Shown here: one piece after another, positions 8,241-15,572 of the stretch
Position numbering within the stretch: position 1 is the stretch's first letter
Layout: each line of letters opens with the position of its first letter
From: Pseudomonas sp. 8Z
GTDB lineage: Bacteria > Pseudomonadota > Gammaproteobacteria > Pseudomonadales > Pseudomonadaceae
Reading direction: 5' to 3'
Length of the DNA stretch: 64,000 bases
Assembly (NCBI RefSeq): GCF_902506535.1
Contig: NZ_LR733827.1
Span: 1,266,199 to 1,330,198 of the forward strand
Program-made: the position numbers and the translations under genes
The notes under the pieces: generated by a model
What the model was told of the DNA's origin: nothing
The model's database searches: none
Seen by the model: the letters and a program-made list of their open reading frames with translations, nothing else

Positions 8241-9539
8241 ATGCCTGCACAGTATCAAGCAGCCCTGCAATGGCTCGAACAACATCCGCCGCTCTATACC
8301 CTGCTCAGCCTCAGCGTACTCGTCCTGGCAGCCTGGGCCGCCAACTGGATCGTCAAGCGCATACTCCTGCGCACCCTGTACCGTGGTCTGCGCGCCACCC
8401 AACTGGATCGCGCCATCGCCAACTCATCGGTAATCGCACGCCTGGCCAACATCGTGCCGGCCTTGATCCTGTCGCTGGGCATCGTTCTCGTGCCCAACCT
8501 GCCCGAAGACATCGTGCAGATCGTCAATAACGTCTGCGGTGCCTTCATCGTCCTGACCTTGGCACTGGCCATCAGCGAAGTGCTGAGCCTGATCGACACC
8601 CTCTACCAACGCCGCCCGAACGCCCACCTGCGCCCCATCAAGGGCTACCTGCAGGTGGTCAAGATCGCCATTTTCGCCATCGCCGCCATCCTCATGGTGG
8701 CCACCCTGATCGACCGCTCACCGCTGATCCTGCTATCAGGCCTCGGCGCCATGGCCGCCGTGCTCATGCTGATTTTTCAGGACACCCTGTTGTCGCTGGT
8801 GGCCAGCGTGCAGATTTCCTCCAGCGACATCATCCGCGTCGGCGACTGGGTAGAGATGCCCAACCTGAATGCCGATGGCGACGTCATCGACATCGCCCTG
8901 CACACGGTCAAGGTGCAGAACTGGGACAAGACCATCACCACCATCCCCACCAAACGCTTCATCACCGACCCATTCAAGAACTGGCGCGGCATGCAGGAAT
9001 CCGGCGGGCGGCGGATCAAGCGCGCCTTGTATCTGGATCAAACCAGCGTGCATTTTCTCAGCGACGAGGAAAACGCCCGCCTACGCCGCTTCATGCTGCT
9101 CGACGACTACCTCGCGCACAAAGACAAGGAACTGCAGGAGTGGAACACCCGGCTGGCCGAACACGGTAAGGAAGCGGTGAACACCCGCCGCATCACCAAC
9201 ATCGGCAGCTTCCGCGCCTATGTCGAGCAATACTTGCAGCACCACCCGCACATTCACCAGGACATGACCCTACTGGTACGCCAGCTCAGCCCTACCGCCG
9301 ATGGCTTGCCGCTGGAAATCTACTGTTTTACCAACAACATCGCCTGGAATGCCTACGAAGGCATCCAATCGGATATCTTCGATCACCTGTTGGCGATCCT
9401 TCCCGAGTTTGGCCTGCGCGTGTTTCAGCACCCCAGTGGAGCAGACATGCGCGAGCTGCGACCAGCGCCAATCGAACACCGCCACACGCCCACAGCGCCA
9501 TCCAACGAACCTGCCCTGCGCAGCCGGAGCTTGCCATGA
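8241..9539 (+). CDS. ybdG: MscS-family mechanosensitive channel, YbdG type
   Basis: This is a 432-residue inner-membrane protein with about five transmembrane segments in the first 190 residues (for example LLSLSVLVLAAWAANWIV and LILLSGLGAMAAVLMLIF). The MscS pore helix and beta domain follow (IRVGDWVEMPNLNADGDVID, then VKVQNWDKTITTIPTKRF). The GDWVEMP...DGDV...WDKTI pattern is typical of the YbdG branch, which gates on hypo-osmotic shock. The ATG at 8241 has AGGGGA upstream. The stop overlaps the next gene by 4 bases. Confidence 0.9.
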   Translation: MPAQYQAALQWLEQHPPLYTLLSLSVLVLAAWAANWIVKRILLRTLYRGLRATQLDRAIANSSVIARLANIVPALILSLGIVLVPNLPEDIVQIVNNVCGAFIVLTLALAISEVLSLIDTLYQRRPNAHLRPIKGYLQVVKIAIFAIAAILMVATLIDRSPLILLSGLGAMAAVLMLIFQDTLLSLVASVQISSSDIIRVGDWVEMPNLNADGDVIDIALHTVKVQNWDKTITTIPTKRFITDPFKNWRGMQESGGRRIKRALYLDQTSVHFLSDEENARLRRFMLLDDYLAHKDKELQEWNTRLAEHGKEAVNTRRITNIGSFRAYVEQYLQHHPHIHQDMTLLVRQLSPTADGLPLEIYCFTNNIAWNAYEGIQSDIFDHLLAILPEFGLRVFQHPSGADMRELRPAPIEHRHTPTAPSNEPALRSRSLP

Positions 9540-10201
9540 TCACCGTGCATCACCTGAACAACTCACGCTCGCAGCGCATACTCTGGATGCTCGAAGAAAT
9601 CGGCGCCGACTACCAGATCAAACACTACCAGCGCGACCGGAAAACCATGCTCGCCCCCGCCGAGCTGCGCCAGGTTCACCCCCTGGGTAAATCGCCACTG
9701 ATCACCGACGGCGAGCTGACCCTGGCCGAATCCGGCGCCATCATCGAATACCTGGCCGAACGCTATGGCGACTGGCTGCTACCCGCCAACGGCAGCCCGC
9801 AGCGCCAGCGCTGCCGCTACTGGCTGCACTATGCCGAAGGCTCGGCGATGCCACCGCTGCTACTCAAACTGGTATTCGACAAACTGCGCAGCTCACCCAT
9901 GCCCTTTTTCATCAAACCCATCGCCCATGGCATCGCCAACAAGGTCAGCGCAGCGTTCATCACACCGCAACTGAAGCTGCATTTCGATTACCTGGAGAGC
10001 CAGTTGAGAGAGCACGACTGGTTTGCCGGTGACGATTTCAGCGCCGCCGATATCCAGCTCAGCTTCCCCCTGGAAGCGGCGGCCGCTCGTGGCGTCTTGC
10101 ACAACCACCCGCGCCTGAATGATTTCCTGCAACGCATCCACGCCCGCCCGGCCTATCGCCGCGCGCTGGAAAAGGGTGGCGCCTACGACTACGCCAACTG
10201 A
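9536..10201 (+). CDS. Glutathione S-transferase family protein
   Basis: This is a 221-residue cytoplasmic protein. The N-terminal thioredoxin-fold GST domain (about 1-80) contains the NNSRSQRILWMLEE segment, the cis-proline region GKSPLITDGELTLAESGAII and a YLAERYG end. An all-helical C-terminal domain follows (FAGDDFSAADIQLSFPLE is the conserved N-capping box). The ATG overlaps the channel gene stop (ATGA), so the two are translationally coupled. The substrate is unknown. Confidence 0.88.
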   Translation: MITVHHLNNSRSQRILWMLEEIGADYQIKHYQRDRKTMLAPAELRQVHPLGKSPLITDGELTLAESGAIIEYLAERYGDWLLPANGSPQRQRCRYWLHYAEGSAMPPLLLKLVFDKLRSSPMPFFIKPIAHGIANKVSAAFITPQLKLHFDYLESQLREHDWFAGDDFSAADIQLSFPLEAAAARGVLHNHPRLNDFLQRIHARPAYRRALEKGGAYDYAN

Positions 10202-10374
10202 GCCATGGTCAGGCAAAGCGAGAACCGGAAAACATCACGATTAAAGTGCGGGGCAGGCGAGTTCTGCAGCGGAGCCAGGCCGATACGATTGGCACCCGCT
10301 GTACGAACCAAAGAACAGCGGCGAGCGTAGCGAATCCTGCGCCGACAGGCGCGAACTGCTGCGGCTCGTGAGGT

Positions 10375-10662
10375 TTAGATAATCGGCGAATACCCATCTA
10401 TATAAGTGCCAGAGCAGTTGGTGACATGCCCCCAGCAACAGTCATAGATGTATGCCCTCGGGGCCCCATCCCTTGTGACTCGGATGCAGTCTTGGCCTGA
10501 ATGATTGCCACCTTGTGCAACGTGCGCCTCCGCTGTGAAAGGGGTTCCTGCATCTGTATTTAAATCGACAGGGCCACTAGCTGAAAGATCGTGTAGCGCT
10601 TCGGCAAATGTCTTTGCGTTGGCAATTACGCCATCGTGCGCAGGCCTTGTTGGTCTACCCAT
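10375..10662 (-). CDS. Hypothetical 95-residue protein, four cysteines near the C-terminus
   Basis: I do not recognise this family. The start is ATG at 10662, with GGAGGAG five bases upstream; the longer reading (GTG at 10668) would overlap its own ribosome site. The product begins MGRPTRPAHDGVIANAKTFA and ends with a compact Cys-rich segment (QDCIRVTRDGAPRAYIYDCC, then GHVTNC). It has no signal peptide or membrane helix. It lies downstream of the two putative immunity genes on the same strand, separated by about 240 bases and a repeat. It could be island cargo or an unrelated small protein. The strong ribosome site supports it as real. Confidence 0.6.
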   Translation of the reverse strand: MGRPTRPAHDGVIANAKTFAEALHDLSASGPVDLNTDAGTPFTAEAHVAQGGNHSGQDCIRVTRDGAPRAYIYDCCWGHVTNCSGTYIDGYSPII

Positions 10663-10697
10663 ATTCACTCCTCCATAAAAATTTAACGATTAAGCAC

Positions 10698-10769
10698 CGT
10701 AGGATGGGTAGAACAACGCGAAACCCATCGAATCCCCCCTGGGTTTCGCTGGGCTCTACCCCGGCTACA
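10698..10769. repeat. REP-like imperfect inverted repeat
   Basis: GTAGGATGGGTAGAACAACG followed by CGAAACCCATCG is mirrored by TGGGTTTCGCTGGGCTCTAC. It separates the small hypothetical gene from the immunity-like genes. The remaining 10770-10902 stretch shows nothing recognisable. Confidence 0.65.
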
Positions 10770-10902
10770 TGCTGGAGGCCGAGGTCTGACCAGGCGTTGG
10801 CCCAGGATGTGGGGAGGAGGTTCATTGGGATTCACCGCTATCATGCACCCGTCACGCGCCTTTCTCGATCATGCCACGCAGGATGATCGCCACAAGGAGC
10901 AA

Positions 10903-11487
10903 TCAGCGTGCTTTACGCTCCAGCACCTCTATTTCGGCGAATATCTGCCGATGCATGGCCTGCGAGGCATAATCACCGATCACCTCCTGCGCATCTTTCC
11001 CGGCAAGGTTTCCTCCGCTCTGGGCATCGCGCGAGAAGGTAATGACGAAACGCCGACCGGCCACTTCCAGATAGAGGTAGTAGTAGTCTTCTGGTTTGTT
11101 CGGCGCGGCGAATGCGCTGTAGGCATAGCGGATGCGATAACTGAAATCCGGCGGGTTGTCGATCCATTGCGTCATATCGACATCAGGGTATTCGTCACGT
11201 ATCTCACTGGCGGTAATGAAAGGCAACTCGTCATATTCGGCGCGAGTAAAGGGCATTGGCTTGGCGCGCAGCATGGTTACATTGCTGGATCCGCCATCCG
11301 CCTCGATATTGCGGGGCTTGTATTGGCCACTGGCGAACCACTGGCTGGCGTCGAACAGCTCTTCGACTTCGAAGCCGCCGTAATACATCATGACTTTCTC
11401 GTCCGCCCTCGCATTCAAGTAAGACCATGCCACCAGAGAGGTGAGCAAGGTCAAGCCCGAGAGCAGTCGTTTGGGCCAACACTTCAT
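10903..11487 (-). CDS. Putative T6SS immunity protein, membrane-anchored (paralogue 2)
   Basis: This is a 194-residue protein with one N-terminal hydrophobic segment (LLSGLTLLTSLVAWSYL, about residues 8-24) and the rest outside the cytoplasm, so it is probably tethered to the inner membrane facing the periplasm. It shares long near-identical blocks with the preceding gene product: MMYYGGFEVEE, FDASQWFASGQYKPRNIEAD, NVTMLR, RIRYAYSAFAA and NKPEDYYYLYLE at start and middle, and FVITFSRDAQSGGN plus GDYASQAMHRQ near the end. The centre (about 82-115) differs. No known domain is recognised. Its position after a PAAR-linked effector gene suggests immunity; this is inference. Confidence 0.7.
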   Translation of the reverse strand: MKCWPKRLLSGLTLLTSLVAWSYLNARADEKVMMYYGGFEVEELFDASQWFASGQYKPRNIEADGGSSNVTMLRAKPMPFTRAEYDELPFITASEIRDEYPDVDMTQWIDNPPDFSYRIRYAYSAFAAPNKPEDYYYLYLEVAGRRFVITFSRDAQSGGNLAGKDAQEVIGDYASQAMHRQIFAEIEVLERKAR

Positions 11488-11531
11488 GGCAGTTTGTACT
11501 CCAGCAGAGTGGCAGGCACGCTAGGGAGCAC

Positions 11532-12134
11532 TCAGCGTGTTTTCCGCTCCAGCGCCTCAATTTCGTCGAACGCCTGTCGATGCATGGCCTGCGAAGCATA
11601 ATCGCCGATCACCTCCTTGGCGTTTTTTCCAGTGAGATTTCCACCGCTCTGGGCATCACGCGAAAAAGTGATTACGAAGCGCCTGTCAGCTAGTTCCAGA
11701 TAGAGGTAGTAGTAATCCTCTGGTTTGTTCAGCGCGGCGAATGCGCTGTAGGCATAGCGGATTCGATGGCTGAGGTCTTCTGGAGGCTCCAGTATCAGTG
11801 CCTGGGTATCGATATTTTCAAGATGGCTGTAATCGAATGCTTCAGCCGCCGTGTAGGGAAGCTCGGCCAACTGTTCGTGGGTAAAGGGCATTGGCTTGGT
11901 GCGCAGCATGGTCACATTGCTGGCCCCGCCATCCGCCTCGATATTGCGGGGCTTGTATTGGCCGCTGGCAAACCACTGGCTGGCGTCGAACATCTCTTCG
12001 ACTTCAAAACCGCCGTAATACATCATGATCTTCTTGGGCATCTCGCCCTCCTTGGCATTCAGGTAGAGCAGCAAGCTAAAAAGGCTGGCAATCAGCACTG
12101 CGATCCATAGCAGAGTTTTTTTCGAGAGCCTCAC
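11532..12134 (-). CDS. Putative T6SS immunity protein, membrane-anchored (paralogue 1)
   Basis: This is a 200-residue paralogue of the next gene downstream, with an N-terminal membrane helix (LLWIAVLIASLFSLLLYL, about 8-25) and a soluble, presumably periplasmic domain. It starts with GTG at 12134, and GTGA overlaps the TGA of the effector gene, so effector and this protein are made in tandem. That tight coupling is the usual arrangement of an effector with its cognate immunity protein. The central segment (about 85-120) diverges most from the paralogue and may set specificity. The family is not recognised by name. Confidence 0.72.
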   Translation of the reverse strand: MRLSKKTLLWIAVLIASLFSLLLYLNAKEGEMPKKIMMYYGGFEVEEMFDASQWFASGQYKPRNIEADGGASNVTMLRTKPMPFTHEQLAELPYTAAEAFDYSHLENIDTQALILEPPEDLSHRIRYAYSAFAALNKPEDYYYLYLELADRRFVITFSRDAQSGGNLTGKNAKEVIGDYASQAMHRQAFDEIEALERKTR

Positions 12135-13162
12135 TGTGGTTTGTATTCCTTCAGAATGGCAGGCAATCCACCAGGGGTTTCCCCGGGGCGCACAGGACGA
12201 AGAGCACCTTCGGCATCAAGTGGATAGCCAATGGATTGATCGTATTCATCACGACTATCGGCGTGGCGCACGATGGTTTCCTCTTCTGCAGTGGCTGTTT
12301 TGACAGGTGGCCGAGGAGCTGACTCATTTGGAAGTTGAGCACTGGGGTCCCTGCTGGCTTTCCGATGCGCCTTCAATCGCTCGTAATAATCCGAGAGCCT
12401 GCGCCTATATGCTTTCATCGCCTGAGCATCTGTGCTTACTTTTTTGCGAGCATTGGCCAGGCCTGCCCGGTCATTGGCATTGCCGTAGGTCTGGTCATAG
12501 TTACTCCGCCGAGGAAATGCCCAGACCGTCGCCCGGGTCGTATTGGCGATCAGCTGTGCCAGGCTTTTCTCGTACAGAGGATCCTCCCCTTCCTTCACAT
12601 AGACATCGGCAGGAATACCGAGCCCAGTCCGGCAGGCATAGGAGTAAATCTTGGCCTTCAGGTCGAAAGCCTCGGGTTTCAACATAGCGGCTTGTGCGTC
12701 ACGCATGCGGTAGCTATCGGCCTTGTCCAGCTCGTACCCGAACTCGATGCTGCCCACCAGGCCATGGGCAAACATATCGAGCTGCTTGATCTCGCGCTTT
12801 TTCCTGATACGTGTATTGATGAAGTCGAGCAGTTGGGCAATAGAATCTAACTCGCGGTATTTGGCACCGTAGCGAGTTTCGACCACTTCCTTGACCGCAT
12901 CGAGCAGCGAAAGCTCATAGTCCTCGACAAAAATCAGGAAGATGCGCTGGATTGAATCATTGGCGGTTGCCGGTGGGTACAGGCGAATTTGTCGAATCCC
13001 CTGGTTAATGAAGCGCATCTTATTGCCCTTCTGCCCCCGCAGTTTTTCCATCAAGGTCATATGCGAGGCCCCAACCACAGTGATGTAGTCCTGCTGAAGA
13101 GTTACGGGGATCTGCTGAGTCGAATGCTGGGCGCTGGTCTGGCCCTGATGAAGTTTCGTCAT
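12131..13162 (-). CDS. Putative T6SS effector, predicted caspase-like (clan CD) cysteine peptidase
   Basis: This is a 343-residue protein with no signal peptide. The middle (about 70-215) resembles caspase/CHAT/DUF4347-type folds: a hydrophobic strand IFLIFVEDYE, then IKQLDMFAHGLVGSIEFGYE with candidate catalytic His133, then LKAKIYSYACRTGLGI with candidate nucleophile Cys177, then LAQLIANTTRATVWAF. The His-Gly and strand-Cys spacing fits the clan CD dyad. The last 100 residues are charged and proline-rich. The gene starts 10 bases after the PAAR gene stop, with AAGGACGGAG upstream, and overlaps the first immunity-like gene. Secretion, periplasmic action and peptidase activity are inferences; other hydrolase folds are possible. 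Confidence 0.6.
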   Translation of the reverse strand: MTKLHQGQTSAQHSTQQIPVTLQQDYITVVGASHMTLMEKLRGQKGNKMRFINQGIRQIRLYPPATANDSIQRIFLIFVEDYELSLLDAVKEVVETRYGAKYRELDSIAQLLDFINTRIRKKREIKQLDMFAHGLVGSIEFGYELDKADSYRMRDAQAAMLKPEAFDLKAKIYSYACRTGLGIPADVYVKEGEDPLYEKSLAQLIANTTRATVWAFPRRSNYDQTYGNANDRAGLANARKKVSTDAQAMKAYRRRLSDYYERLKAHRKASRDPSAQLPNESAPRPPVKTATAEEETIVRHADSRDEYDQSIGYPLDAEGALRPVRPGETPGGLPAILKEYKPQ

Positions 13163-13172
13163 CGCTCCGTCC

Positions 13173-13700
13173 TTAGAAACTGATGCCTTGATGCTTCAGA
13201 TAATTAGCGGCTTCCCGCCCCCATCGAACGATCACACCTTTTGGATCCTTGGTGAATACCCGTTCGGTGTTGCCATGGGCATTGGTATAGCCAACGAAGC
13301 GCTGCCCATCGGCACACTCCACGCAGTACAGCACGTCCTGAGCAGGCAGCCCGCTGTTGCTATCGATCAGTTGGTACTGCTCGCTGTGCCTGGGCAGGAT
13401 TTCAGGCACAACGAAGGGCGCGCTGCCTGACTGCGTTCCCACCAGTACATCACCAGACCCCGTGACGATGATGCCACCATGGGCAGTCGCACTTCCCAGG
13501 AACGCAATAGGTTTGCCATTGACCAGAATGCTGCCAATACCCTCGGTAACCGCATCACCGCAGGCTGTACTATCACCGACCCTCAGCGTGGGCAGGTTGT
13601 TGATCAATACATCGGGGGAACCGCTGGTGGTCGGGTTGGTACCATGGCCTGGAAGTGGGCAGGCATTCAGATCACTGAGACGAGAGGCAGGTTTTGCCAT
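13173..13700 (-). CDS. PAAR-domain protein with transthyretin-like C-terminal extension
   Basis: This is a 175-residue protein. Residues 1-92 form a PAAR repeat domain, the sharpening tip that sits on VgrG of the type VI secretion spike. Candidate zinc ligands are Cys14, His19, Cys47 and His74. Residues about 105-162 (QYQLIDSNSGLPAQDVLYCV, then DGQRFVGYTNAHGNTERVF) look like the transthyretin-like extension found on VgrG and PAAR proteins, which binds effectors. It starts at ATG 13700 with AAGGACG upstream. No vgrG, tssB/C or other T6SS structural gene is in the window, so it must work with a system encoded elsewhere. Confidence 0.88.
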   Translation of the reverse strand: MAKPASRLSDLNACPLPGHGTNPTTSGSPDVLINNLPTLRVGDSTACGDAVTEGIGSILVNGKPIAFLGSATAHGGIIVTGSGDVLVGTQSGSAPFVVPEILPRHSEQYQLIDSNSGLPAQDVLYCVECADGQRFVGYTNAHGNTERVFTKDPKGVIVRWGREAANYLKHQGISF

Positions 13701-13811
13701 GGTCGAACGTCCTTGTAGCTAGTAAAACCAGCATCGTATCTCCAGCCCGAGCCATTACGACGTGAACAAGTTCACGATTACCGGCAGCCTATCGATGGAT
13801 CGTCCGCGTTG

Positions 13812-15032
13812 TTATTGCCCCTGCACCGCCTCCAACACCTGCCGATACAACCCCTGCAAACGCTGAGCATCCTCTTCATCCAGCGCTTCCTGCTGTAGGC
13901 GGCGGGCGAAGACGTCTTCCACGCTCAGTTCGTCCAGCGTTTCCCGTGCTTCGCTGGCCAGGCTGGCTGCCGCGTTGCCACGCTCGCGGCGGATGCGTAG
14001 CACTTCGACGGGGCGCCCTTCGCACAGGGCGTTGATGCGGCTTTGCAGGTCGCTGAGGTAGTCGTCGGTGCTCACGTGCACTTCCAGCCACACGGGTCGT
14101 TCGGGTGTGCCCTGCTTGGCCACCTCGGCGATGGCATCGGCCAGCTCCTTGAGTGAGCCGCGCAGGCTGGCCATGGGTTGGAATACCGGTACAGGCAGTG
14201 GCGTGATCACTTGCAAGGCGGCAGAGCCGAACTCCAGCAGCAGCACTTCCTTCTGCTGGCGCGCTTCATCGAAGGACAGGGCAATCGGCGAGCCGCTGTA
14301 GCGGATATGCTCCAGGCCGCCAACCTTCTGCGGCCGGTGGATATGGCCAAGGGCGATGTAGTCGGCAGGCGGGAAGGCGCTGGTGGGGAAGGCTTCCAGA
14401 CTGCCGACGTAGATCTCGCGCACCGATTCGCTGGCACTGGCGCCGACGGTGGTGAGGTGGCCGGTGGCGATGATCGGCAGCGCCTGGCCCAGCTCATCAC
14501 GCTTGCTCAGCGCCAGCTCGTGCAGCGCGCGGTAATGCTCGGCGATGGCCTGTTGCAGCGACTGCTGCTTGTCCTGCGCGCTCTGCCCGGCCTGGCTGGC
14601 CATGATGTCACGCGGGCGGATGAAGGGGATGGCGCAAAGGATGGCCCCCGGCTGCCCAGTACGATCATTCAGTACCAGCACCTGTTCGCCCAGATCGAGC
14701 CCCACGCCCGGCACCACCCATGCCCCCAGTTGCGCCAGCAGGCTGCGGCTCTCGCCGAGCATGGCCGGTGAGTCGTGATTACCGCCGAGCACCACCAGGG
14801 CGCAGCCGGCGTCACGCAGCTCCACCACCAGCCGGTAATACTGCTCGCGGGCATAGCTGGGCGGCGCGCCGGTGTCGAACACATCGCCAGCGATCAGCAG
14901 CACGTCCACCCGATGCGCGCGCACCTGCTCCAGCAGCCAGGCGCAGAAGGCCTGGTGCTCGGCCTGGCGGGTCTTGCCCATGAAGTGCTGGCCGAGGTGC
15001 CAGTCGGAGCTGTGCAGAACGCGCAGGCTCAT
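13812..15032 (-). CDS. sbcD: Exonuclease SbcCD subunit D
   Basis: This is a 406-residue Mre11-type nuclease subunit that with SbcC cleaves DNA hairpins and protein-blocked ends. The metallophosphoesterase motifs are visible: LHSSDWHLGQ, LLIAGDVFDTG, VVLGGNHDSP, IATGHLTT and YIALGHIHRPQ. The C-terminal capping domain is present. The ATG at 15032 overlaps the stop of the Lrp-type gene (ATGA). sbcC, normally next to sbcD, is not downstream: the following gene is the PAAR protein. Confidence 0.93.
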   Translation of the reverse strand: MSLRVLHSSDWHLGQHFMGKTRQAEHQAFCAWLLEQVRAHRVDVLLIAGDVFDTGAPPSYAREQYYRLVVELRDAGCALVVLGGNHDSPAMLGESRSLLAQLGAWVVPGVGLDLGEQVLVLNDRTGQPGAILCAIPFIRPRDIMASQAGQSAQDKQQSLQQAIAEHYRALHELALSKRDELGQALPIIATGHLTTVGASASESVREIYVGSLEAFPTSAFPPADYIALGHIHRPQKVGGLEHIRYSGSPIALSFDEARQQKEVLLLEFGSAALQVITPLPVPVFQPMASLRGSLKELADAIAEVAKQGTPERPVWLEVHVSTDDYLSDLQSRINALCEGRPVEVLRIRRERGNAAASLASEARETLDELSVEDVFARRLQQEALDEEDAQRLQGLYRQVLEAVQGQ

Positions 15033-15448
15033 AGCGGCCACTCCTGTACGACGATATGGGTCTTGACCCGCTGCACCTGCGGCAAGGCTTCGATGGCCGC
15101 ACGCACTTCGCTCAGGCGCGCCATGTTCGGCGCCTCGACCAGCACCAGCATGTCGGTCTCGCCGCTGATGCCGCTGCAATGGCGAATTTCCGGGTACTCA
15201 CGCATGCGCTCGACGTAATCCTCGCAACGACCGTTCTGGTAGAAAAGCTCGAAGAAGGCCTTGACCCCGCCCTCGCCCGGCACCGCGACCTGGGCGTGAT
15301 AGCCGCGAATCACCCCGCTCGCTTCCAAATGACGAATGCGCTCGCTGACCGCCGAACGTGACAGGTTGACCTCACGGGCGATCTGGCTGACGGGGGTGCG
15401 CGCGTCGCTGCGCAGCAGGGCGAGGATCTGACGATCGAACTTGTCCAC
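15029..15448 (-). CDS. Lrp/AsnC-family transcriptional regulator
   Basis: This is a 139-residue protein with an N-terminal helix-turn-helix (VSQIAREVNLSRSAVSERIR) and a C-terminal ligand-binding RAM/ACT-like domain (HCSGISGETDMLVLVEAP). I prefer the GTG at 15448 (DKFDRQILALL is the usual family N-terminus); a TTG at 15469 would add seven residues. The gene is divergent from a YjeH-like amino-acid exporter 124 bases away, the common layout of an Lrp-type sensor with its exporter, and is translationally coupled to sbcD by a 4-base overlap. Confidence 0.88.
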   Translation of the reverse strand: MDKFDRQILALLRSDARTPVSQIAREVNLSRSAVSERIRHLEASGVIRGYHAQVAVPGEGGVKAFFELFYQNGRCEDYVERMREYPEIRHCSGISGETDMLVLVEAPNMARLSEVRAAIEALPQVQRVKTHIVVQEWPL

Positions 15449-15572
15449 GGGGCGTTTCTCGGGCGGCAATCAGGTTGACGGGCAGAACCGCCATTTCGTC
15501 GGCAAAAGGCGACAGCCTGCAAGTGGGCGGCGCTCTACCATGGCGGCATCGGAAAAGTGACGAGCATACCCC

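Noticed and set aside
12335..12850. 171-residue plus-strand frame opposite the effector candidate
   Set aside because: It lacks a ribosome site and any protein signature; the minus-strand gene is tightly coupled to its neighbours on both sides.
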